64,000 nt of DNA from Cylindrospermopsis curvispora GIHE-G1 (GCF_014489415.1 NZ_CP060822.1:2093501-2157500); one strand, 5' to 3'; shown: positions 47,201-55,894, counted from the first letter of the stretch. Notes: generated from the sequence alone by a model not told the origin. Made by a program: numbers and translations.

Positions 47201-47340
47201 ATTTTGACATGCTCAAGGATGGAAGAGAGGAAATATTTGCCATTTGGCAACAACGGGATCATTGGCAACTCTATCATCTCAAAACCAGATCAACTCAAGA
47301 TAAATGTCTGCAACTGGGCCCTTTAGTTTCGGTTAACTGA
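44275..47340 (+). CDS. plasmid-type replication protein, CyRepA1 family (DUF3854 + helicase-like)
   Basis: A large 1021-residue protein. The N-terminal part has the DUF3854 (Toprim-like) pattern: the block beginning GWLERYGHITAGGWWCSG, then IIICEGVKKAAALLTQGYVAIGIPG, and KGVDDFI. A helicase-type ATPase follows with Walker A SAKGTGKTTRLQ (near 340), VILDEVEQSLW, and TPSLGTGISID and RQALARVRD in the second RecA-like half. This architecture is that of cyanobacterial plasmid replication initiators. The ATG at 44275 is chosen; the frame continues 12 codons further up from TTG. Its location among chromosomal genes suggests an integrated plasmid relic or a chromosomal copy. Confidence 0.82.
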   Translation: MFIDHLHSQHLEELVHGSSVNLHLAMLNFHSLQGMNAYKHILISDNLPRTNTGMIKSGWLERYGHITAGGWWCSGVDPLNNWQKMEWGCFKPSQPRRNKNGKSIKYEHPPSTPTRIFCLRVTEEIWHQISQRYDVTMPKDINISDDGEAQGFWPWVIESNIPIIICEGVKKAAALLTQGYVAIGIPGITSGYRVIKNEFGKVTRRRLILDLEVFANRQLSFYICFDFENQPRKATAINNAISQLGYLLERKNCSVKVIKLPGKEKGVDDFITAKGAEAFEQVYNQSMSLEVYIAQTKPHIDLTITPSVTINQSYLDRICLPSTGLVGVKSAKGTGKTTRLQAVVEEAKNRCQPILLITHRILLGKFLCEKIGIRWGIHPENQSPPSSSPIKSFGLCVDSLWKLNPQDWQGAIVILDEVEQSLWHLLNSNTCKNKRIKILSVFQQLIATVVKTGGLVIAQDADLSDVSLEYLQGLAGNKITPWVIVNKWKPECGWDVTFYDSPNPTPLIHQLELDLITGKKCYVTTDSRTGRYSCETIEDYLQDRLYKLKRQFPHSLVVSSQTTNTPAHPAIECLSAINQKITDYDMVFVTPSLGTGISIDVQHFDRVYGIFQGVIPDSEARQALARVRDSVPRFVWCAKRGIGLIGSGSTNYQLLSDWYQENQKENLALLSPLHKIDVDLPAVYDPIHLRTWAKLSARVNSSITFYRQSLQEGLIAEGHKVTIGNNTDYNSIIRELRSAFLKTSVNDLATRTRLILEIVQVQKDWEQTRQQSQHIKRNIKEIKEHNQLMIAQAVVAAKNIDYVEYQQLLTKHSLTDEQRYAIHKYILYTRYGVPVTTQLKMRDDQGYYSQLLTHYYLTHESHYLHIRDQQEWKQQLFWGEGKVFLPDLKTYTLKVEALRALGMCQFLAQDRVFQENDDDIIWLKNVAIQSSQHINRALGVDIAKKPQSSSGIKILNLLMGLLGLKLRRINQVYQVNFDMLKDGREEIFAIWQQRDHWQLYHLKTRSTQDKCLQLGPLVSVN

Positions 47341-47355
47341 TTTTATCAACTCGGT

Positions 47356-48093
47356 TTAGTGGTTTTTCTTCCGGTAGGTAATTATTAAACTTTGTGCCAT
47401 GATAGCAAAGGAAGCTACTGCTATTAAACCACCCCAGAACCAATAGGGTAAAAGCAAATATTTTTGCATTTGTCCCGTATCCGAAATTCCTAAAGACCCA
47501 GCATTATAACTAAACAAATAGTCCAATTGATGATACGTACTTATACAGGCCTGCATCCCCAAGAATTTAACGGTAAAAATCTGTACCCATTTGCTAGTTA
47601 TTAATGAGATCCACAAAACCCCCAGTCCCAACAGTGGTAATGTGATCAAACCAAACCATGAACGTACCCAAACTAAACTAGAAAACAACAAAGCAATACC
47701 TAAAAATTTTAGGCTCAATGATGCACTGTTAAAACTGCGAGAAGACATGATTAACCCTGCACCAGCTATGGGTGGACCCATAGGACCTGCAGCTGCAATC
47801 AGAGCGGGAACAAGAGGAATAAAAGATGAGGGTATGGTGTAAATTGCTACTCCAGATCCATTGCTAAAAATTTGTAACTCACGAAAATTGCCTCCTAAAA
47901 TAATTGACATCAACCCATGACTGATTTCATGAAACCAGGTTGCTAGTATGGTGAAGGGATATAAAATATAGTCTCCCATCGGTAATTGCCACAAAATAGC
48001 AGTGGTGACTGCTGCTCCCAATAACCAGCTTAAACCTGTAGACTCGATGTTTGAGGATTGGAGGAAAGTTGACAAGTTCTTTAGTTCTTTCAT
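47356..48093 (-). CDS. M50-type intramembrane/zinc metalloprotease-like membrane protein
   Basis: 245 residues with around six hydrophobic segments. The zinc-binding HEISH lies in ATWFHEISHGLMSIILGG (near residue 55), the M50 signature. A Gly/Pro-rich second region (AAGPMGPPIAGAG) lies near 105 in place of a clear NxxPxxxxDG motif. The protein resembles the M50B-like cyanobacterial group. Role and substrate are unknown; site-2-type proteases usually cleave membrane-bound regulators. It ends 15 bases from the convergent replication gene. A strong hairpin separates it from the next gene upstream. Confidence 0.78.
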   Translation of the reverse strand: MKELKNLSTFLQSSNIESTGLSWLLGAAVTTAILWQLPMGDYILYPFTILATWFHEISHGLMSIILGGNFRELQIFSNGSGVAIYTIPSSFIPLVPALIAAAGPMGPPIAGAGLIMSSRSFNSASLSLKFLGIALLFSSLVWVRSWFGLITLPLLGLGVLWISLITSKWVQIFTVKFLGMQACISTYHQLDYLFSYNAGSLGISDTGQMQKYLLLPYWFWGGLIAVASFAIMAQSLIITYRKKNH

Positions 48094-48149
48094 CGGAAGT
48101 TATCCAAGGCACTATTGTCACAGATATTGCTTCAAGTACCTATTTTAGC

Positions 48150-48203
48150 AAAAGTTTAGGCTATAATCGATCTGTTTTTGATTGATTTATAGCCTAAACT
48201 TTT
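48150..48203 (-). terminator. 17 bp perfect-stem hairpin
   Basis: Bases 48150-48166 and 48187-48203 pair over 17 positions without mismatch, around a 20-base loop that can pair further. It begins 8 bases beyond the stop of the FHA gene (minus strand), and TTTTGCTAAAAT follows on that strand. It is probably the terminator of the FHA gene. Confidence 0.65.
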
Positions 48204-48210
48204 CTCTGTT

Positions 48211-48996
48211 TTAAGAGAGTTGAAATAAGAAAGTTACCAAATCTCCTTTACCTAAACTAATGCGATCGCCTGGACGGAGACGGTGTCGATTTCCCGGTAA
48301 CAATGGCAAATTATTAATATAAGTGCCATTGGAACTACCTACATCCTCTATATAATAAGCATCTCCCTCAACCCGAATATCGGCGTGAATTCGGGAAACG
48401 ATTTCTGAATTAGAAAATCCAGCCACATCAATATCTGGGGGGATCCGGTCATTGGGCTTACCAATATGAATTACGGATAGATTTTGGGGTAATTCAACTT
48501 CTTGGTTACCTTGCAGGTGGAATAATCGCCCCACCACTTGTTGTAATTGAGTCGGTGATAGTTGTACAGATGGTATGGGAGCTGGTTCTGACGCTGTGAG
48601 TACTGGTGCTACTACCGGTTCAGGTACTGGCACTATTGGTAATATGGGACCAGCAACTGGTTCTGGGGGTGTGCTGACTAAAGTAGGTGGCACACTGTAA
48701 ATTGTGGGGGGCTGGGTACTGATTCCCAAGGGATCAGATTGTAGTAACTCTAACATGGGGTCAGGAGTAACTAAAGGTGGTACCTCTACGGAAGTGGGGG
48801 TTACTACTACAGTTGGTTCGGTGACTACGGGGGTGGAGCGCAAGTTATAACCACATTGACCGCAAAAAGCAGCATCAGCCTGTACATTAGCTCCACAACT
48901 GGGACAGGTAGTGGTAGTTGGCAATGGTGTGTAGCAAGCTTCACACTGAACAGCAGCGTCTGGATTAGGATGATTGCAGTTTGGACAAATGATCAT
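48211..48996 (-). CDS. FHA-domain protein with N-terminal double zinc ribbon
   Basis: 261 residues. The beginning MIICPNCNHPN..CEACYTPL and TCPSCGANV..FCGQCG form two zinc ribbons (residues 1-50). A long Pro/Val/Thr-rich linker (about 55-150) leads to a C-terminal FHA domain (phosphothreonine-binding): IHIGKPNDRIPPDIDV, SRIHADIRVEG, and VGSSNGTYINNLPL with the conserved S-N-G-T. It reads out phosphorylation by Ser/Thr kinases. The architecture matches the smaller FHA protein at 62299-62823, but the gene is not linked here to a kinase. The following hairpin isolates it. Confidence 0.88.
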   Translation of the reverse strand: MIICPNCNHPNPDAAVQCEACYTPLPTTTTCPSCGANVQADAAFCGQCGYNLRSTPVVTEPTVVVTPTSVEVPPLVTPDPMLELLQSDPLGISTQPPTIYSVPPTLVSTPPEPVAGPILPIVPVPEPVVAPVLTASEPAPIPSVQLSPTQLQQVVGRLFHLQGNQEVELPQNLSVIHIGKPNDRIPPDIDVAGFSNSEIVSRIHADIRVEGDAYYIEDVGSSNGTYINNLPLLPGNRHRLRPGDRISLGKGDLVTFLFQLS

Positions 48997-49042
48997 GAAT
49001 TTAAGCCTTTGTCACTGTAAAGACAATAGTTGAGATAGGGAA

Positions 49043-49759
49043 TCAGAGTTGTGAACCAGCAGCTGCATCTAGTAGCCATAATAATTCCCCTTGAGGTTTA
49101 ATCAAGCGAGATGGATAGGTAAAATCATCTGCTACTTCAGCAAACACTTGGGATAAAGCAGGCCTTTTATTAGCACCAGTAGCTAAAAAGATCACACTTC
49201 TGGCAGCATTAATTAGGGGATAGGTGAAGGTAATACGTGGATTACCGTCTTTATTGCCCACAGTAACCAGGCGATCGCGCACTTGTAGAGCTTCCGTGTG
49301 GGGAAAGAGGGAGGCGGTGTGTGCATCATCACCCATACCCAGGAGGACCACATCCAAGGAAGGAAAGGTTCCCGGTGAGCAATGGAAAAATTCTTGTAGA
49401 TGCTGTTCATACTTATTAGCATCCGCGACTGGATTGCCAGACAAGGTAGGTACGGCGTGAATATTAGTCTGTGGAATGGGAACCTTATTTAACCAGGCAA
49501 TACGCGCCATTAATTCATTACTATCGGGGTGATTGGATGGTACATAACGTTCATCACCCCAAAAAACATGAATTTTATCCCAATCTAGATTCAAAGAGCC
49601 TATTGCTTCATATAAAGGTTTCGGTGTACTACCACCAGACAAAGCAATAGTAAATTGTCCTCGTTTTTGAATAGCATTTGCCAAACTGGATAATATCGCA
49701 TCCTGAGCCCGTGCCACCAAACCTTGCAGATCCGGTAAAATTTCTACCCTTTTGTTCAT
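49043..49759 (-). CDS. pgl: 6-phosphogluconolactonase
   Basis: Second enzyme of the oxidative pentose phosphate pathway, important for reductant in the dark and in heterocysts. The 238-residue DevB/Pgl-family protein shows IALSGGSTPKPLYEA, HVFWGDERYVPSNHPDSN and LGMGDDAHTASLFPHT. No opcA, zwf or fbp gene is adjacent. ATG 49759. Normal length and no anomaly. Confidence 0.93.
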   Translation of the reverse strand: MNKRVEILPDLQGLVARAQDAILSSLANAIQKRGQFTIALSGGSTPKPLYEAIGSLNLDWDKIHVFWGDERYVPSNHPDSNELMARIAWLNKVPIPQTNIHAVPTLSGNPVADANKYEQHLQEFFHCSPGTFPSLDVVLLGMGDDAHTASLFPHTEALQVRDRLVTVGNKDGNPRITFTYPLINAARSVIFLATGANKRPALSQVFAEVADDFTYPSRLIKPQGELLWLLDAAAGSQL

Positions 49760-50098
49760 GGCTTTATCATATTAGCTTCTCTTCCTTTCAGCATACACTC
49801 TCCACCCTAAACTATTCTCTTTGTCATTACTGTTAACCATTGACCGTTATTCCGCTTCCAAAAAGTTGTCCAAAATTGTCTATAAGTAAACAATTTTGGA
49901 CGAAGTTAGTGGTTCATCTTCCAAGAATTATCTTTAATACTTTCGTTTGCTTTGAACAGATAGCAAGACAAAAGGAAGTGTCAAGACATATGTACAATTT
50001 ATTTAAAAGCATTAAGTATTTTTCTTTTTGTGTTAAGAAGTATGAGTTTAGTCACTGTAGCTTAAATCCAGTTAGAAGCTAAATTATAGCATTTATTG
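49760..50098. other. 339-base non-coding region with a 12 bp hairpin
   Basis: GTCCAAAATTGT (49868-49879) and ACAATTTTGGAC (49890-49901) form a perfect 12 bp stem with a 10-base loop. On the minus strand it is followed by AACTTTTTGG, so it can terminate the tolC transcript, about 200 bases after its stop. No gene is seen. Confidence 0.6.
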
Positions 50099-51649
50099 CT
50101 ATTTCAGCCATTTATTTAGCGTCATTCCCAAAAACTCTTCTAGTTGAGTCATACTGTTCAGATGACTGATAGTCACGTTCAATTCTTGATTTTTAGCGTC
50201 AACTAAACCTTTTTCAAAATTAATAATATCTGTCGTGGAAACATTGTTACCTGACTTCATTTTTTCCCTGGCACTATTCAGTCTTAACTCCGCTAAATTA
50301 GTTGCCTGTTTGGATAATTGAATTTGTGTAAAACTATCCCTAACATTACGAACCCTATTTCTCAGCTGCTCATTAATATCTACCCTAGTATTTGCTAAAG
50401 AGTATTCAGCTTGTTGCAAATTGACTTCACTTTTAAGTACGGCATTATCTTGAGAAAGATTACCAAACTCACGACTTAACACTAAAGATGATGTAAAATT
50501 ACCCGAATCCCGCTGATGGGAAAAACTATTAAAGCCATAACGCAGATTCAATGTAAGGTCTAAACTTTGCTGATTTTTGGCCTCTGCTAAGGAGAGCTTG
50601 GCATTTTCTACAGCATTAACAGCAAAAAGATATCTGATATTATTATCTTCAGCCAATTTGATCATTTCCTCAAAAGTTGGCAAATTTAAACTGTCTGGGG
50701 GAAGAGGTTTTTCTACGGCAATTAGCATTTTCAAAGGTAGGTCTGTAAGTTTGGTTAGGCTAGCAATTGCTTCAGTTAAATTTGTTTTTACGTTAATCAA
50801 GTTAAATTCTTTTTGAGCAATATCAGCCTGACGTTGAATCAAATCATTTTTGGTAATTTTACCCTCTGTAAATAGAAGTTGTAATCTGTCAAGTTCTTCT
50901 TTGGCACTTGCAAAAGAAGCTTCCTCAATTTTTAATCTTTCTTGTGCTAACAAGAGATTCCTGTAGGTGACTACCGAATTTGTAATTGTTTGGGCAATAG
51001 AATTTCTAAAATTCAAGATATTAGTGCTTTCCGTTAGTCTAGCTCTCCTAATGTTTAAAGTGCTTAAATACACACCAAAATCTTTTAGTAAAGGTTGACT
51101 AATACTAAAACTAACATCTTGACTGAGAATATTTGGATCTGTTAAAGGTAAATAACTAGAGGAATCTTTGCTATACTGACCCTTCCAGACATTTTCTCCA
51201 TTCCATCCTAAATTTAAAGAAGCACCAGTAGGCAGTTTCAAATTAATCCCAGCGCCAATACGAGCGGTTGTATTAGTTACTATATCTGTTTTTTGAGCGC
51301 TTGCGAATTCGGGTTCCCTCGCATTCAGGTTTAAAGATAGCTGGGGTCGTAGAGTGGGGCTAAATATAGACTCAGATTCAGATAATCGTGCCTTATCTAC
51401 AATACGCTGCAGATAGGCTATTTTTACATCTCGATTATTTTGTAAAGTTAGATAAACCGCATCAACCAGTTTTAAAGGTATATCTTGATTAGGTTTACCC
51501 AACAATAATTGTATCTCAGGATTAACTTTTGGTAGATCTTGTTGACTAGGAACATCTTGGGCTTTGACTAAATTGGGTAAGAAGCAAACTAAGCAGAGAG
51601 ACAAGAAAGATGTTTTTAATAAAAAAACATTTGTGTTAATCATTTTCAT
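50099..51649 (-). CDS. TolC family outer-membrane efflux protein
   Basis: 516 residues. A signal peptide (about 1-31, ending near LVKAQDV) is followed by the TolC repeat of long helices and short beta-hairpin strands: LVDAVYLTLQNNRDVKIAYLQ begins repeat one, and a second half begins near FEEMIKLAEDNNIRYL. This forms the trimeric outer-membrane channel of ABC or RND exporters. In Nostocales a TolC (HgdD) exports heterocyst glycolipids, but sequence alone cannot say this is that copy. No pump genes are adjacent; the MlaE-like permease 147 bases downstream is a different system. Family firm. Confidence 0.9.
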   Translation of the reverse strand: MKMINTNVFLLKTSFLSLCLVCFLPNLVKAQDVPSQQDLPKVNPEIQLLLGKPNQDIPLKLVDAVYLTLQNNRDVKIAYLQRIVDKARLSESESIFSPTLRPQLSLNLNAREPEFASAQKTDIVTNTTARIGAGINLKLPTGASLNLGWNGENVWKGQYSKDSSSYLPLTDPNILSQDVSFSISQPLLKDFGVYLSTLNIRRARLTESTNILNFRNSIAQTITNSVVTYRNLLLAQERLKIEEASFASAKEELDRLQLLFTEGKITKNDLIQRQADIAQKEFNLINVKTNLTEAIASLTKLTDLPLKMLIAVEKPLPPDSLNLPTFEEMIKLAEDNNIRYLFAVNAVENAKLSLAEAKNQQSLDLTLNLRYGFNSFSHQRDSGNFTSSLVLSREFGNLSQDNAVLKSEVNLQQAEYSLANTRVDINEQLRNRVRNVRDSFTQIQLSKQATNLAELRLNSAREKMKSGNNVSTTDIINFEKGLVDAKNQELNVTISHLNSMTQLEEFLGMTLNKWLK

Positions 51650-51796
51650 TTCCGGTGTGTCAAGTTACTTTGGTTTTAGCGGTTATTTGTACAGTAAATG
51701 CACTGAAGTTAACCCCAAAGTTATAATAAAACAAAAAGCCAAAATGATCGGAGAATTTCTGGTTAATATGTTACAGGAAGTATAACTGGATCTAAT

Positions 51797-52576
51797 CTAA
51801 ATTGCTAGTGTAATCCCAGGTAGAGCCAATAAAAAATCTGTGATGAAAAGTACCACCCAAGTAGTTACCACCGCAGTAGTTGCGGATTCACCAACCTCCT
51901 TAGCGCCTCCCCTAGTAGTTAGTCCCCAACTACATCCATTCACAGCAACTATTATTCCAAAAATTACGCCTTTGACGATTATCATCATCATATCTCCCGG
52001 AGTTAAAAAATCTCGCACCGATTCTAAAAAGTTTTCCGGTTGAACTTGGTAAAATTGCAGTCCGGCAAAAATTCCACCACTAACACCCATAATTAGTGCA
52101 AAAATCATCATTACTGGCATCATCAAACCGCAAGCAATCACTCTGGGTAAGACTAAATAATCTATTGGATCGGTTTTGAGTAAGTAGAGCGCATCAATTT
52201 GTTCAGTTACCTGCATAGCTCCTATTTCTGCTGCGAATGCTGATCCTACTTGTCCAGCAATCACACTAGCGGTTAAAATTGGAGCTAGTTCTCGACAAAA
52301 GGCTACTGCAAAAGCGCCCCCCAGATTATCAACTGCACCGAATCTGACCAGTTCCCTAGCTGTTTGAATCGTGAAAATCATTCCCGCAAAACCACTTACC
52401 AACAAAACTGGGGAGAGGGAACCCGGTCCTACTTTTAGTGCATGGTCAAGAATTTTCCGATAATAGGTTTTTCCTTGAATTATATGCAGGGAAATTTGAC
52501 CAAATAGCAATGCTGTGGACAAACAGCGAAAAATCCACCATTGTTGTATGTTTCTTGTTGAGTGCAAGGTGATCAC
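51797..52576 (-). CDS. MlaE family lipid-transport permease
   Basis: 259 residues, with five or so hydrophobic segments. The MlaE/YrbE pattern is clear: AFCRELAPILTASVIAGQVGSAFAAEIGAMQVTEQIDAL with the conserved E in the ExG motif, and a C-terminal GATTAVVTTWVV-like segment. It is the permease of an ABC system that moves phospholipids (or other lipids) between membranes, normally with MlaF ATPase and an MCE protein; neither is adjacent, which is usual for cyanobacteria. The start is GTG 52576, 24 bases after the rph stop, so co-transcription with rph is likely. Confidence 0.88.
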   Translation of the reverse strand: MITLHSTRNIQQWWIFRCLSTALLFGQISLHIIQGKTYYRKILDHALKVGPGSLSPVLLVSGFAGMIFTIQTARELVRFGAVDNLGGAFAVAFCRELAPILTASVIAGQVGSAFAAEIGAMQVTEQIDALYLLKTDPIDYLVLPRVIACGLMMPVMMIFALIMGVSGGIFAGLQFYQVQPENFLESVRDFLTPGDMMMIIVKGVIFGIIVAVNGCSWGLTTRGGAKEVGESATTAVVTTWVVLFITDFLLALPGITLAI

Positions 52577-52599
52577 CTGTTTAAGTTTTCTATTTTCTG

Positions 52600-53340
52600 T
52601 TAAACATTCAATAAGGTGTTAAAATCTGGTATTACCGATCTTTGAGCTATCAGTAATTCCCTAATTCCTGTTTCTGCAACATCCAGGAGCTGATTTAACT
52701 GTTGACGACTAAAACTACCTGCTTCCGCTGTTCCTTGAACTTCAATAATATTGAGCTTACTGTTCATAACCACGTTGAAATCTACTTCCGCATTTACATC
52801 TTCAGTAAAGTCTAAGTCCAAAAATGCTTCTCCCTTTAACAAACCTACGGAAACAGCAGCTATTTGTCCACATAAAGGCGATCGCTCTAAAACTCCCTGT
52901 TGCAACAAGTTAGTAATTGCATGAGCTAAGGCTATAAACCCACCTGTAATGGATATAGTTCTTGTACCAGCGTCTGCTTGTAAAACATCAGCATCTACAG
53001 TTAAGGTCTTTTCCCCTAATATTTCAAAATTCAGTGCTGCTCTTAAACTACGTCCAATTAATCGCTGAATTTCTTGGGTGCGTCCCGACAACTTTAATAG
53101 TTCCCGTTCTTGTCTTTGTTGGGTAGCAGAGGGTAACATACGATATTCTGCTGTTAACCAACCTTTTCCACTTCCCATTAAAAATTTTGGCACTCCCTCA
53201 GTTATACTAACTGTACAAAGAACCTGAGTCTCACCACATTGTGCTAACACCGAACCGGGAGCAAAACGAGTAAAATGGGGATAAAAATTTAATGTTCGTA
53301 GTTGATCGGGTTGACGACCATCGAGACGTTGCCAAACCAT
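52600..53340 (-). CDS. rph: ribonuclease PH
   Basis: Phosphorolytic 3'-5' exoribonuclease that trims tRNA 3' ends. The 246-residue sequence has R(L)DGRQPDQLR at the beginning, [37 protein letters not shown] (active-site arginines), the [19 protein letters not shown] metal/phosphate site and the C-terminal [15 protein letters not shown]. It is upstream of the MlaE-type gene with a 23-base gap, and divergent from the CobO-like gene. Complete and normal. Confidence 0.95.
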   Translation of the reverse strand: MVWQRLDGRQPDQLRTLNFYPHFTRFAPGSVLAQCGETQVLCTVSITEGVPKFLMGSGKGWLTAEYRMLPSATQQRQERELLKLSGRTQEIQRLIGRSLRAALNFEILGEKTLTVDADVLQADAGTRTISITGGFIALAHAITNLLQQGVLERSPLCGQIAAVSVGLLKGEAFLDLDFTEDVNAEVDFNVVMNSKLNIIEVQGTAEAGSFSRQQLNQLLDVAETGIRELLIAQRSVIPDFNTLLNV

Positions 53341-53381
53341 GATTTACCTCTCAGTCTTTTTTGTATTCTCTTGTTTTAGTA

Positions 53382-53918
53382 ATGATTTTTACCCAAATTG
53401 ACAGTCCAAATATTAATCCTGCACCTAGTTTACCAAATTCAGTCGCGGGATCACTACAGGTGTTTACTAGCTCAGAACGTTACTTTTTCACTAACGTTAT
53501 TTCCCAGTCCCTAAGAATTGCCAGTCATGGAACACCTGTATTAATTATCCAGTTTCTTAAAGGGGGTATTAACCAAGGTATAAATAATCCCATACAAATT
53601 GGAAACAAGCTAGATTGGATTCGCTGTGACCTAGCTAGGTCCCCGGATACACCAAATTTCAATGAGGAAGAAATTGGGTCTTTGCATTCCCTGTGGGAAT
53701 ATACACAAAAGGTAGTATACGAAGGTAAATATTCCTTAGTGGTTTTAGATGAGTTAAGTTTAGCAGTTGATTTTGGTTTAATTCCCGAAAAGGAGGTGTT
53801 GCAGTTTCTGATTGACCGTCCCACCCATTTGGATATGATTTTGACTGGTCCTCAAATGCCAAAATCTTTTCTTGATTTAGCTGACCAAATTACAGAAATT
53901 CGTCGGTTGCAACCTTAG
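53382..53918 (+). CDS. CobO/BtuR-like protein lacking the Walker A loop
   Basis: 178 residues from ATG 53382; the frame is open back to a TTG at 53361. It follows the ATP:cob(I)alamin adenosyltransferase (CobO) fold: LQVF..., then [45 protein letters not shown] (Walker B-like) and [26 protein letters not shown]. But the CobO P-loop, TGxGKGKTT, reads TSSERYFFT here, with no GK[ST], so ATP binding in the CobO manner is unlikely. A cyanobacterial family with the same change is known to me only as an uncharacterised P-loop-like protein. Divergent from rph. Confidence 0.7.
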   Translation: MIFTQIDSPNINPAPSLPNSVAGSLQVFTSSERYFFTNVISQSLRIASHGTPVLIIQFLKGGINQGINNPIQIGNKLDWIRCDLARSPDTPNFNEEEIGSLHSLWEYTQKVVYEGKYSLVVLDELSLAVDFGLIPEKEVLQFLIDRPTHLDMILTGPQMPKSFLDLADQITEIRRLQP

Positions 53919-53937
53919 AAAATCCTCAAGGAGTTGT

Positions 53938-54168
53938 GTGAAAAGATTATTCATTTGGCTTATTCAAGGTTATCGGTTATTTATTTCTCCTCTATTTCCC
54001 CCCAGTTGTCGGTTTCAACCCACCTGTTCCATGTATGCTATGGAAGCTATAGAAAGGTTTGGAGTGTTTCGTGGAAGTTGGATGGCCCTAGGTCGAATTT
54101 TACGTTGTCATCCCTTCCATCCTGGTGGTTATGATCCCGTACCAGAAAAAACCGAGAAATCTCCTTAG
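53938..54168 (+). CDS. yidD: YidD, membrane protein insertion efficiency factor
   Basis: A 76-residue protein with an amphipathic membrane-associating beginning ([19 protein letters not shown]) and the cysteine motif [21 protein letters not shown], with later [15 protein letters not shown], the full YidD/haemolytic domain pattern. It aids YidC-dependent membrane insertion. Start GTG 53938 with CAAGGAG a few bases upstream, 19 bases after the CobO-like gene. A frame-shifted reading of the same bases is not meaningful. Complete. Confidence 0.92.
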   Translation: MKRLFIWLIQGYRLFISPLFPPSCRFQPTCSMYAMEAIERFGVFRGSWMALGRILRCHPFHPGGYDPVPEKTEKSP

Positions 54169-54195
54169 CTTTTCTATCTCCCATATTGCCAGATC

Positions 54196-54873
54196 ATGCG
54201 TCCATATCATCAAATTCCCATTATCGAATCGGGGGAACCATTAGTAGAAATTCCCCTGGAGCTTTTTGCAGTGGAAAACCCCCACCCTTATGCCAAACTA
54301 GGCGCACATTACGGACAATATTCACCCTATTTTCTCCGGAAAACAGTGGTCAAAAATCTTATTCATGCCCAGAATTGTTTAAACCTATTGTCTCCTGGAT
54401 GGCATATTCAAATATTTGATGCTTACCGTCCAGTAGGAGTGCAGCAGTTTATGGTTGATTATAGTTTTAATCAACTGGTAAAAGCAAGGGGAGTACTGGA
54501 ACAAAATCTGTCCCATGACCAGCGGGAAAAAATTTGGGAACAGGTATATGAAATTTGGGCTCCACCCAGTTCCAATCCTCACACTCCTCCCCCCCATAGC
54601 ACTGGTGCAGCAGTGGATATTACCCTAGTTAATGAACAGGGAGAAATTATTAATATGGGTTCGCCAATTGACGAAATTTCTGAGCGTTCTCATCCCGAGT
54701 ATTATCTGAACAAACATAGTCAATATCATCAATGTCGAGAAATGCTAAATAACATTATGTGCCAAGCAGGTTTTCAACGTCATCCGCGAGAATGGTGGCA
54801 CTTTTCTTTTGGAGACCAAATGTGGGCCTGGTTATCCCATCAATCAACGGCAATTTATGGCTTTTGTGAATGA
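54196..54873 (+). CDS. D-alanyl-D-alanine dipeptidase, VanX/DdpX (M15D) family
   Basis: 225 residues. The zinc metallopeptidase motifs are present: FDAYRPVGVQQ (arginine of VanX), STGAAVDITLVN (the SxHxxGxAxD-type site, here HSTGAAVD) and EWWHFSFGDQMW (catalytic Glu and third zinc ligand). Such enzymes cut free D-Ala-D-Ala. No glycopeptide-resistance genes are present; a cell-wall recycling role is more likely. No clear signal peptide. It follows yidD after 28 bases, in the same direction. Confidence in family is high; physiological substrate is inferred. Confidence 0.85.
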   Translation: MRPYHQIPIIESGEPLVEIPLELFAVENPHPYAKLGAHYGQYSPYFLRKTVVKNLIHAQNCLNLLSPGWHIQIFDAYRPVGVQQFMVDYSFNQLVKARGVLEQNLSHDQREKIWEQVYEIWAPPSSNPHTPPPHSTGAAVDITLVNEQGEIINMGSPIDEISERSHPEYYLNKHSQYHQCREMLNNIMCQAGFQRHPREWWHFSFGDQMWAWLSHQSTAIYGFCE

Positions 54874-54901
54874 ATATTAAACAATTAATATAGGAAAATA
54901 A

Positions 54902-55894
54902 ATGACTGTCCAAACAGGTTTAAAAGTCTTCTCTGGACTCAATTCTCAAACATACGAGCATCCTTTTGATAAACAGGCTTTAGCATCTTTGAGAAAAATG
55001 CCAGGTATATCAACAATACTCAAAAAAATCAACGAATATAGTATTGATAGACTACTAAGATGACAGACGCTAGGTAGTGAAATTAGAGTTACAAATAGGA
55101 ATTTTCCTAAGTTGTATCAAGCATTAGTAACAGCTTGTGAAGTTTTAGATGTTTCTCCCTTGCCAGAATTATATTTATTTAGAGGAACAGGTTATATTCA
55201 AAGCTATATTATTGGTGTAGAAAAACCCCTAATTGGCGTAAATTTAGAAGCTATGGAATGGCTCAATTCTCAAGAACTACTTTATTTGATTGGAAGTGAG
55301 ATAGCTCGTATTAAAAGCCAAAATGTAGTCTACCATCAAATGGCAATTGTGATGCCAAATATTAAAAATTTATTGATCAGCACCACCCTAGGTATTGGCG
55401 GTTTGGTTGCTAGCGGAGTTGAATTGAGTTTATATAATTGGCTAATGATGTCTAAATTAACAGCCGATCGCGCAGGGCTATTAGCTTGTCAAGATATTAA
55501 TGTAGCTACCACCACTTTGATGAAAATGGCAGGTTTACCCCAAGAATATTTAAATGATGATGTCATGAATGATTTTATCATCCAGTCACGTGAGTTCGCA
55601 TCTAATAATTTGGATACTTTAGATAAAATTACTAAAATACTAAGCTATGCTGAACCAAGACTTTCTTGGATCATTATGCGCACAGGAGAATTATTAAAAT
55701 GGTATAATTCTGGCGCATACGATAGCCTAATTCAGGGAAATTTTACCTCCTCAGATTATGTACCAAAAACAGAAGAAGTAGAAGATTTAGATAGTATACA
55801 AAATACAGAAGATGGAGATCAGATCAAACACCCACAAAATCAGCAAAACAATCAGACAGGTTCAGAAGATTGGAATTTCATATCCTCTTGGTAA
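54902..55894 (+). pseudogene. M48-type metallopeptidase gene broken by an in-frame TGA and lacking HExxH
   Basis: The frame starts ATG 54902 (MTVQTGLKVFSGLNSQTYEHP) and is interrupted by TGA at 55061-55063 (codon 54), then continues in the same frame to 55894. The downstream part (from 55064) still matches cyanobacterial M48 proteins (LPELYLF, GVEKPLIGV, LTADRAGLLACQD). The zinc-binding HExxH of M48, expected as GHEVGHIKSGH, reads GSEIARIKSQN, so both histidines are lost. Either a pseudogene, or a non-catalytic relative with a sequencing error or a rare read-through. The C-terminal 60 residues are polar and acidic. A start at TTG 55112 would give a 260-residue remnant protein. Confidence 0.75.

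Noticed and set aside
53934-54134. Second open frame over yidD
   Set aside because: It is in another frame of the same bases, and the YidD cysteine motif is in the frame starting at 53938.
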